Shown: in pieces, positions 1 to 6,495 of the stretch
Numbering within the stretch: the first letter of the stretch is position 1
How the letters are laid out: every line of letters starts with the position of its first letter
Position numbers and translations under genes: made by a program
Origin: Mucilaginibacter sp.
Lineage (GTDB): Bacteria; Bacteroidota; Bacteroidia; Sphingobacteriales; Sphingobacteriaceae
DNA length: 64,000 bases
Assembly: GCF_028288205.1 (NCBI RefSeq)
Contig: NZ_JAQBOD010000042.1
Location: 61,931-125,930 of the forward strand
Direction: 5' to 3'
The notes under the pieces: model-generated
What the model was told of the DNA's origin: nothing
Seen by the model: the letters and a program-made list of their open reading frames with translations, nothing else
Database searches by the model: none

Positions 1-17
1 GGCCTTATTTATCATTT

Positions 18-2246
18 ATGAAAACGAATAACTTGTTAAGTCGCCTCAACCCTAAGTACGTACGCATTGCGGGTGTTGTTGTTGCTATATTGTTTGTTAT
101 GCTGCTTATTGGCGGGTACCTTATCTATACCAAACGCGAGGCTATTTTACAGAGCGAAATTGCCAAAGCCAAGGCTAAGGCCATGAGTCTTTACCATTTG
201 GATTTGCAAATTGAGTCGGCACATTTTACGGGGATCACTACGGTTAGCTGCCAAAATATTACTATTGTGCCCCAGCAGCGCGACAGCCTGCTAAGCATTA
301 AGCATTTTGAGGTGAGCATTAAAATATGGCCCCTTATTTTCGGCAACATCAAACTGGCCGATGTGGAGATGCAAAACGCACACCTGAACCTGACGGATAT
401 TAAAGGGGTTAAGAACTTCGATTTTTTATTTAAGAAGAAAAAAGATTCGACCGCCACACATACTAAAGTCGACCTGAGCGAGCTGAGCAACAACCTGATA
501 AAAGAGGTACTATATAAGATACCCGATAATTTGGGGGTGGATAATTTCCTGGTGTCGTTTACCAATGATAGTACGCGGGTTAAGCTGCTTACTACCACCG
601 CCAAGATTGATGATGGCGACCTTACGTCAACCATAAAAGTTAATGATACTGTGGCTACCTGGCATTTTGCCGGCACCATGCACCCCAGCGATAAGGAGAT
701 TGACGTTAAGCTTTATGCCGATAAAGGCAAGGTTGAAATTCCTTTTATTGAGCGGCACTTTAAGGCCCGTGTTAATTTTGATAACCTAACCATACGCCTC
801 AACAACGTTAAACACAGCAATGGCGAAACGCAGATTGCTACCTATTGCAGCGCGCATAACCTGCTGGTGAATCAGCCGGGGTTGGCGGCTAATGATATTG
901 TGGTTCAGGATGGATCGATAGAAGCCAATGTTTTTGTGGGTACCAATTATGTGTCGCTGGATAGCTCGTCGGTTATTCATTTAAAGAAGCTGAGCGCGCA
1001 CCCGTTTATAAAATATACGCTTAGTCCGGTTAAAATTTATGAGTTGAAGCTAACCACCGGCTGGCAAAACGCACAGGATATTTTTGACTCGTTCCCTGTG
1101 GGGATGTTCGAGACCTTAGACGGTATACAAGTTGCCGGCAAGCTAAACTACGGCTTAAACTTTTACCTGGATATGAGCAAGCCGGATAGCCTGCAGTTTG
1201 ATTCAAGGATGGATAAAGACGCGGCGTTCCGCATTATAAAATACGGTAAAACCGATCTGGGCAAGCTAAACAAACCGTTTGTTTATACCCCTTATGAAAA
1301 TGATAAGCCCGTGAAACCGCATGCTATAGGGCCCGAAAACCCGGAGTATACGCCGCTGGAAGAGATGTCGCCCTACCTGCGCAACGCGGTTATGACTGCC
1401 GAGGACCCTACGTTTTACAAGAACCACGGGTTTGTAGAGAAGGCCATACGGCAATCTATCATCACCGATATTAAGGACCATAAATTTAAGCGGGGCGGTA
1501 GTACAATATCTATGCAACTGGTTAAAAATTCGTTTTTAACCAGGCAGAAAACGCTGGCGCGCAAAATTGAGGAGATACTGATAGTATGGATGCTTGAAAA
1601 CAATAACATCATGACCAAGGACCGCATACTGGAAGTATACTTTAACATTATTGAATGGGGCCCTGGCGTTTATGGCATTAGCGAGGCGGCGCATTATTAT
1701 TTTGGTAAGTCGCCAAGCGAGTTGACGTTGGGCGAGAGTATATTTTTAGCCAGCATTGTACCCCGGCCCAAAGCAGGTTTATATGCTTTCCTGCCGGATG
1801 GTAGCTTAAGGCCGGGACTGGAAAATTATTTTAATTCGCTGGGGCGGATGATGACGGGTAAGGGATTTACACAGGCAGACAGCAGTTCGTACGGTTTTTA
1901 TACGGTACGCTTAAAAGAGAGTATGCGCAGAAATGTTGCTCCGGTTGATTCGGCAGCGGCCAATAAAATGCTGAATGCGCCCGTTGATGATGATCTTGGA
2001 CTCCAATTGCCAATTATAGAGGAGCCACAACCGGTGAAGAAGCCTACATTCTTTCAAAGACTTTTTGGGAAGAAGGATACCCTGGCAAAAAAAACAGAGC
2101 AGCGTTTAAAGGATGAGGAGCAGCAAAGAATAAATGCTATTGATACCGCGGGCAAAACCAAAAAACAAATACGCCAGGAAAAACGGGAGATAAAAAAGCA
2201 GGAAAAAGAACGCAGGCAAGCATTAAAAGACCAGGGATTATTATAA
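18..2246 (+). CDS. AsmA-like / GT51 peptidoglycan glycosyltransferase fusion
   Basis: Membrane-anchored peptidoglycan glycosyltransferase (polymerises lipid II into glycan strands) without a transpeptidase domain. One N-terminal membrane segment (about residues 17-37) is followed by roughly 380 residues with the look of AsmA/DUF748-type periplasmic proteins (FEVSIKIWPLIFGNIKLADV, 'NAHLNL'). The GT51 domain lies at about 430-600, with AEDPTFYKNHGF (catalytic Glu), RGGSTISMQLVKN, KIEEILIVWMLE and YFNIIEWGPGVYGI. The tail (about 660-742) is highly charged, rich in K/E/Q. A normal monofunctional transglycosylase is about 230-270 aa, so 742 aa is long. Starts at the first ATG of the window. The GT51 call is secure; the AsmA-like label for the N-terminal part rests on pattern only. 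Confidence 0.85.
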   Translation: MKTNNLLSRLNPKYVRIAGVVVAILFVMLLIGGYLIYTKREAILQSEIAKAKAKAMSLYHLDLQIESAHFTGITTVSCQNITIVPQQRDSLLSIKHFEVSIKIWPLIFGNIKLADVEMQNAHLNLTDIKGVKNFDFLFKKKKDSTATHTKVDLSELSNNLIKEVLYKIPDNLGVDNFLVSFTNDSTRVKLLTTTAKIDDGDLTSTIKVNDTVATWHFAGTMHPSDKEIDVKLYADKGKVEIPFIERHFKARVNFDNLTIRLNNVKHSNGETQIATYCSAHNLLVNQPGLAANDIVVQDGSIEANVFVGTNYVSLDSSSVIHLKKLSAHPFIKYTLSPVKIYELKLTTGWQNAQDIFDSFPVGMFETLDGIQVAGKLNYGLNFYLDMSKPDSLQFDSRMDKDAAFRIIKYGKTDLGKLNKPFVYTPYENDKPVKPHAIGPENPEYTPLEEMSPYLRNAVMTAEDPTFYKNHGFVEKAIRQSIITDIKDHKFKRGGSTISMQLVKNSFLTRQKTLARKIEEILIVWMLENNNIMTKDRILEVYFNIIEWGPGVYGISEAAHYYFGKSPSELTLGESIFLASIVPRPKAGLYAFLPDGSLRPGLENYFNSLGRMMTGKGFTQADSSSYGFYTVRLKESMRRNVAPVDSAAANKMLNAPVDDDLGLQLPIIEEPQPVKKPTFFQRLFGKKDTLAKKTEQRLKDEEQQRINAIDTAGKTKKQIRQEKREIKKQEKERRQALKDQGLL

Positions 2247-2269
2247 TTACTCCGGGATGACGTAATTAA

Positions 2270-2290
2270 ATGTTGCAACATGTAATTTTG
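2270..2290 (+). promoter_or_regulatory. Putative operator palindrome plus -7 element of the nitroreductase gene
   Basis: ATGTTGCAACAT (2270-2281) is a perfect 12-bp palindrome lying directly against TAATTTTG (2283-2290), which fits the Bacteroidota -7 consensus TAnnTTTG. The palindrome occupies the spacer, so a dimeric repressor bound there would block the promoter. No regulator gene is adjacent; the role is inferred. Confidence 0.45.
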
Positions 2291-2316
2291 TTTCAAATTT
2301 TATTCGGAACAACATC

Positions 2317-2946
2317 ATGTCACTTTTAAAACAACTTAACTGGCGCTATGCCACCAAAAAATTCGACAGCACTAAAAAACTAAGTGCCGAACAATTAGAT
2401 ACATTATTAGCTGCAGTAAGGCTTTCACCGTCATCAGCAGGATTGCAGCCGTATAAAATATTGGTTGTTACAGATCCGGAGATAAGGGCGCAATTACGTG
2501 AGGCCGCTCATGGCCAGCCGCAACTGACAGACGCATCGGCGGTAATTGTTTTCGCTGCCGAAACCAACCTGGATGAAGCTTATGTAGCTAACTATATAGA
2601 CCGTATTGCTGCCACGCGAGGTATCGATCGTGCAAACCTTGAAGTTTTTGAGCAAAACATTAAAGGCAATATAGACCGTATGGCCGAGGACCAGAAAATT
2701 GTATGGAACCATAAGCAAAGCTACATCGCTTTAGGTGTTTTACTTAGCGCAGCTGCCGAATTAGGTATTGATGCCTGCCCTATGGAAGGTTTTGCCGCCG
2801 GCAAGTTTGACGAAATATTAGGTTTAAAAGAATTAGGATTAGCCTCTTCTGTAATAGCTCCTATTGGTTTTAGGGCCGATGATGATATTTTTAGCAATGC
2901 CATCAAAGTGCGCAGGCCTACAGAGGAATTGTTTATTCATATATAA
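2317..2946 (+). CDS. NAD(P)H-dependent nitroreductase family protein
   Basis: FMN-dependent nitroreductase-fold oxidoreductase of NfsB/YdgI-like type, 209 aa, the normal family length. The N-terminal LNWRYATKKFD and VRLSPSSAGLQPYKILVV are the FMN/phosphate-binding segments (R10, S38-S40), and the C-terminal ELGIDACPMEGF and APIGFRADDD match the conserved Gly-rich C-terminal part. The physiological substrate cannot be read from sequence; members reduce quinones and nitroaromatics or act on redox stress. Monocistronic, with its own promoter (palindrome plus -7 box) and a terminator behind it. Confidence 0.9.
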   Translation: MSLLKQLNWRYATKKFDSTKKLSAEQLDTLLAAVRLSPSSAGLQPYKILVVTDPEIRAQLREAAHGQPQLTDASAVIVFAAETNLDEAYVANYIDRIAATRGIDRANLEVFEQNIKGNIDRMAEDQKIVWNHKQSYIALGVLLSAAAELGIDACPMEGFAAGKFDEILGLKELGLASSVIAPIGFRADDDIFSNAIKVRRPTEELFIHI

Positions 2947-2963
2947 TATTAGATTTAGTTTTT

Positions 2964-3002
2964 GCGATGAGCGGTGCGGGTGAAAAGTCGCATCGCTTTT
3001 TT
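2964..3002 (+). terminator. Probable rho-independent terminator after the nitroreductase
   Basis: GCGATG (2964-2969) pairs with CATCGC (2991-2996) and is followed directly by TTTTTT. The loop is long (21 nt), so the hairpin is weaker than a classic one. Confidence 0.55.
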
Positions 3003-3075
3003 GTTGTGTAAAATTTTTTAACTTATTGTTAATATGGCACGGGCTTTGTAATATAACCAAGCAAAATATAACACC

Positions 3076-3441
3076 ATGTCGAAGAAAATATTAATTGTGG
3101 ATGATAATGAGCTTGTGGTGGAAATAATGACATACATATTGATGAATAAAGGATATGATGTTATTGCACTTTACAATGGCGATGAAATATTGGATCATAT
3201 AAAAACCGACCATCCTGATCTGATCATATTAGATATGATGCTGCCCGGAGCGGACGGACGCGATATCTGTAAAGAGATAAAGCTGAATAAAGACACCAGC
3301 AACCTGCCCGTGATAATGTGTTCGGGCAATGAGGATATAAAATTATCAATGCATCAGCAAGGCGCGCCAAATGATGTGTTGCACAAACCCTTTGATGTTA
3401 ATTCGCTGGTAAATATGGTTGAATATCAGTTAGTTGCTTAG
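3076..3441 (+). CDS. Single-domain response regulator (CheY-like receiver)
   Basis: 121-aa receiver domain without output domain. The acidic pair is at IVDDNE (D9-D10), the phosphoacceptor Asp is in LIILDMMLPGADG (about D52), the conserved Ser/Thr in IMCSGNED and Lys in LHKPFD. It probably relays phosphate from a hybrid or orphan kinase elsewhere. Its stop overlaps the convergent LytTR gene by 4 bp. Start ATG chosen because an A-rich leader precedes it. Confidence 0.9.
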   Translation: MSKKILIVDDNELVVEIMTYILMNKGYDVIALYNGDEILDHIKTDHPDLIILDMMLPGADGRDICKEIKLNKDTSNLPVIMCSGNEDIKLSMHQQGAPNDVLHKPFDVNSLVNMVEYQLVA

Positions 3442-4148
3442 GTTAGCTTACCTGTCATGCGGGTAATTACATCTTTGTAGCTGTCGCTGAAAGGTATTTC
3501 TACACCGGCAATTTTTATTCTTCCCTTGCGAATGGAGTGCACATGCTCCAGGTTAACAATGTATGATTTATGCACCCTGAAAAACTCATCAACCGGTAGC
3601 TGGCTTTCTAATGATTTAATGGTAACCCTGGATATGATAGCCTTTGGTACACTGGCCAGATAAATTTTTACATAATCTTTCAACCCTTCAATATAAGTTA
3701 TATCATCGTGGTTTACTTTGATTAGGTTATAATCGGCATATAAAAAAATGTATTTCTTCCGCTTCGCGGGATCAGCTTCGGCAGCCCGTTTAGATTGTTC
3801 GAATATTGTTGTGGCTTTATTGCAAGCCTTTAAAAAACGTTCTAATGCTACCGGTTTAAGCAGATAGTCAACCACGTCCAGTTCAAAACCATCCAGTGCA
3901 AACTGGTCGTAAGCGGTAACAAAAATTATTAGTGGTTTTTGTGCCAGGCTCTTTACAAACTGCAAGCCATTTATGCCGGGCATTTGTATATCGCAAAAAA
4001 TAAGATCCACCTGTTGCTCCTGCATAGCTTGCATAGCCTGAGTAGCCGACCGACAGCTGGCCACCAGGTTCAAGCTATCCACCATGCGGATATTATCCTC
4101 AAGCAACTCCAGTGCAAGCGGCTCATCGTCTATTATTATGCAGTTCAT
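3438..4148 (-). CDS. LytTR-family response regulator
   Basis: 236 aa: a receiver (residues 1-120; IIDDEP, phospho-Asp in LIFCDIQMPGING, K in LLKPVALERF) followed by a LytTR DNA-binding domain (about 135-232; YNLIKVNHDDITYIEGLKDY, FFRVHKSYIVNLEHV). Divergent from the LytS-like kinase gene, its probable partner. Transcribed tail-to-tail with the single-domain receiver. LytTR proteins bind pairs of short direct repeats about two helical turns apart; such repeats occur upstream of the kinase gene and of the barrel operon. Confidence 0.92.
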   Translation of the reverse strand: MNCIIIDDEPLALELLEDNIRMVDSLNLVASCRSATQAMQAMQEQQVDLIFCDIQMPGINGLQFVKSLAQKPLIIFVTAYDQFALDGFELDVVDYLLKPVALERFLKACNKATTIFEQSKRAAEADPAKRKKYIFLYADYNLIKVNHDDITYIEGLKDYVKIYLASVPKAIISRVTIKSLESQLPVDEFFRVHKSYIVNLEHVHSIRKGRIKIAGVEIPFSDSYKDVITRMTGKLT

Positions 4149-4213
4149 AATGTTGGTTAATGCAATAATACTAAGATATTATTATAAAACAGCAAGCAGG
4201 TTAACAGCATTTC

Positions 4214-4246
4214 GTCGCAACAATACAGGCTTTTGTCTCATAGTTG
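4214..4246 (+). promoter_or_regulatory. Candidate LytTR binding site upstream of the sensor kinase
   Basis: GTCGCAACAATA (4214-4225) is the same element found twice upstream of the barrel operon. Exactly 21 bp downstream a weaker half-site, GTCTCATAGTTG (4235-4246), keeps only GTCnC. The site lies between the divergent regulator and kinase genes, so it could control both. Confidence 0.45.
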
Positions 4247-4280
4247 TTACAGTCTCCTAATTTCTTATTTTATTTGTGCT

Positions 4281-5384
4281 ATGAAAAAACTGATCAATAA
4301 TCGTTGGTTCCTGTTCTCCATGCCTTTTGTAATATGGTTCCTGGTATTAATCTTGCCATTTTTAGCAAGTACCGATAGTAATAATAATTTTTTGCCGGAA
4401 GGCGCTCACCGCCGGTGGGTGCTTAATATCATGACCTCTAATTTTTTATTGTTGTGTGTTTTTTACCTGCACACCTATTTAATATACCCGTTAATTAATA
4501 AAAAAGTAATTTGGTATGTGCTGGCGCTTGCTGCATTGCTTGGTTTATACTGGTTATGCTGGTATTTTTTGCGATCAGAGCCTCACAACGCGCGCTTTAT
4601 TATGCTGCGCACACAAGGCGGCCCGCTCTCTCCGCATTTTCCAAAATCGCCCAACATCCGTGTGCGCCGTTTTGGGGGACCACCAGATTTCTTCCCGCTT
4701 TTATCGCCACTGGTTGCCATTTTATGCAGTGTATGTTACCGTGTGATATTAGATAACCGCAGGCGCCTGCAATTATTAAAAGAACAGGAAACCAGTCATT
4801 TAAAATCAGAATTAACCTTTTTGCGGTCGCAGATAAGCCCGCATTTTATGTTCAATATTCTGAATAACCTGGTAGCATTGGCCCGCAAAAAGTCTGATGA
4901 CCTGGAACCGGCTATTGTAAACCTATCGCAACTAATGCGCTATATGCTGTATGAAAGTGATGATCACCGGGTGTTTCTAAGTAAAGAAATTGAATACCTG
5001 AGAAGCTATATAAACCTGCAAATGCTGCGATTTGGCAACAACATGAAGGTAAACATCGACGTAAAGGGCGATCCGGATCTGTATACCATAGAGCCAATGC
5101 TGTTGATCCCCTTTGTTGAAAACGCCTTTAAACACGGTACAGGCATGGTTGCCGACCCCGTTATCGCCATATCAATATCCATAGATGAAGAAACCCATTT
5201 AATGCGATTTATAGTAGTTAATGGGGTTAGTGCCCTGGATGTATCAAAAGACAACAGCTCGGGAATAGGTATAGCCAATGTAAAAAGAAGACTGGCTATT
5301 TTGCACCCGGATAAACATGAGCTGACCATACTGAATGAAAATCATTCATTTACGGTAGACCTTTCAATCTATCTCTCCAATTAA
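4281..5384 (+). CDS. LytS-type sensor histidine kinase (His_kinase family)
   Basis: Integral membrane kinase, 367 aa from ATG 4281; an upstream in-frame TTG at 4233 would add 16 residues, but ATG is preferred. Four hydrophobic segments lie in the first ~165 residues (WFLFSMPFVIWFLVLILPFL; FLLLCVFYLHTYLIY; VIWYVLALAALLGLYWL; FFPLLSPLVAILCSVCY). The phosphoacceptor motif is QISPHFMFNILNNL. The C-terminal ATPase has LLIPFVENAFKHG and GIGIANVKRRL. No extracellular sensor domain of note. Divergent partner of the LytTR regulator. Confidence 0.92.
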   Translation: MKKLINNRWFLFSMPFVIWFLVLILPFLASTDSNNNFLPEGAHRRWVLNIMTSNFLLLCVFYLHTYLIYPLINKKVIWYVLALAALLGLYWLCWYFLRSEPHNARFIMLRTQGGPLSPHFPKSPNIRVRRFGGPPDFFPLLSPLVAILCSVCYRVILDNRRRLQLLKEQETSHLKSELTFLRSQISPHFMFNILNNLVALARKKSDDLEPAIVNLSQLMRYMLYESDDHRVFLSKEIEYLRSYINLQMLRFGNNMKVNIDVKGDPDLYTIEPMLLIPFVENAFKHGTGMVADPVIAISISIDEETHLMRFIVVNGVSALDVSKDNSSGIGIANVKRRLAILHPDKHELTILNENHSFTVDLSIYLSN

Positions 5385-5415
5385 TTACTAATTTTTTAGT
5401 TTACCATAAAGCCTT

Positions 5416-5448
5416 GTCGCTTCAATACGTAAAGTGGTCGCAACAATC
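5416..5448 (+). promoter_or_regulatory. Tandem direct repeats, candidate LytTR operator of the barrel operon
   Basis: GTCGCTTCAATA (5416-5427) and GTCGCAACAATC (5437-5448) are direct repeats with start-to-start spacing of exactly 21 bp, the geometry used by LytTR regulators. They lie about 105 bp upstream of the ATG at 5552. The same 11-mer (GTCGCAACAAT) occurs upstream of the neighbouring kinase gene. Confidence 0.55.
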
Positions 5449-5551
5449 AACTTAATGGTATACTTTATTTTCGGCATTAATAATCCGTTATTATAATTGT
5501 ATGGTGTTAGCTTTTAGGCTGATGCTTCTTTTAAACCTAATCAATAAAAAA

Positions 5552-6460
5552 ATGAAAAAGCTAATCTCTTTAACAAGTTTATTCCTGCTTTCTTGCTTAA
5601 CTGTGTTTGCACAAGAAACTAAAAAGTTAAAAGAAGTGCAGGCTGCTAATCTATGGGCACCTTCGCCAATAAAAATTGATGGGGTGCTTAAAGAGTGGGG
5701 CGATTCTTTTCAGGCTTATAATAAAGCCACCAAGTTATATTATACCATATCAAATGATGATAAAAATATTTACCTGGCCATAAAATCAACCGATGCGGTT
5801 AACAATAACAAAGTTACAGCTGGTGGCATAACCCTTACTATAAACACCGACGGAAAGAAAAAAGAAAAAGATGCATTTAGCCTTACCTATCCGGTTATAC
5901 AAAGGCCAACAAGAACCATGCGAGGCCCGGGTGTAGGCGGCCCCGGTGGTGGTGGTCGTTCGGTAGCTGTTACTGATGTAGTAGTTACCGGCGGTCCAGG
6001 TGGCCCGGGCGGGCAAACCGTGGATTCGGCAATGATAAAAGCGGCACATGAGCGTACTATTGCGGCCGCCAAAGAAATAAAAGTTGCCGGCTTTAAAGAC
6101 ATAACCGATTCGCTTGTTTCTATATATAACGAGTATGGTATTAAAGCCGCTATTGGTTATAACGCCATGGGGAATTTTACATATGAAATGGCCATACCCA
6201 TTAAACTGCTTAACTTAAAATCTGACGGACAGGAATTGAACTATAACGTAAAAGTTAACGGCATTGTAATACCCGCTGCGATGATGCAGGCTATGTCCGA
6301 AGGTGGCAACGGCGGCGGCGGTGGCGATGGCCAACGCGTTGTAATGTTTGGCGGTCCGGGTGGTGGTGGTGGTGGCCCACGTGGCGGCGGTGCCAGCACT
6401 TTCCAGGAAATGACAAGCCCCAGCGATTTTTGGGGGAAATATACTTTAGCAAAAAAATAA
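5552..6460 (+). CDS. Secreted Gly-rich protein with CBM9/DOMON-like fold
   Basis: About 302 aa from ATG 5552 (MKKLISLTSLFLLSCLTVFAQ signal peptide); an in-frame upstream ATG (5501) is less likely because it would bury the signal peptide. IKIDGVLKEWGDSFQAYNKA and IYLAIKSTDAVN resemble the beginning of CBM9-like/DOMON sandwiches of Bacteroidota surface proteins. Two Gly-rich linkers (about residues 125-160 and 255-290, GGPGG-type) interrupt the fold. Probably the first gene of an operon with the outer-membrane barrel 36 bp downstream. Function unknown. Confidence 0.75.
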   Translation: MKKLISLTSLFLLSCLTVFAQETKKLKEVQAANLWAPSPIKIDGVLKEWGDSFQAYNKATKLYYTISNDDKNIYLAIKSTDAVNNNKVTAGGITLTINTDGKKKEKDAFSLTYPVIQRPTRTMRGPGVGGPGGGGRSVAVTDVVVTGGPGGPGGQTVDSAMIKAAHERTIAAAKEIKVAGFKDITDSLVSIYNEYGIKAAIGYNAMGNFTYEMAIPIKLLNLKSDGQELNYNVKVNGIVIPAAMMQAMSEGGNGGGGGDGQRVVMFGGPGGGGGGPRGGGASTFQEMTSPSDFWGKYTLAKK

Positions 6461-6495
6461 TACCCCCTCTCTCTATACGATTATAAACTTACAAC

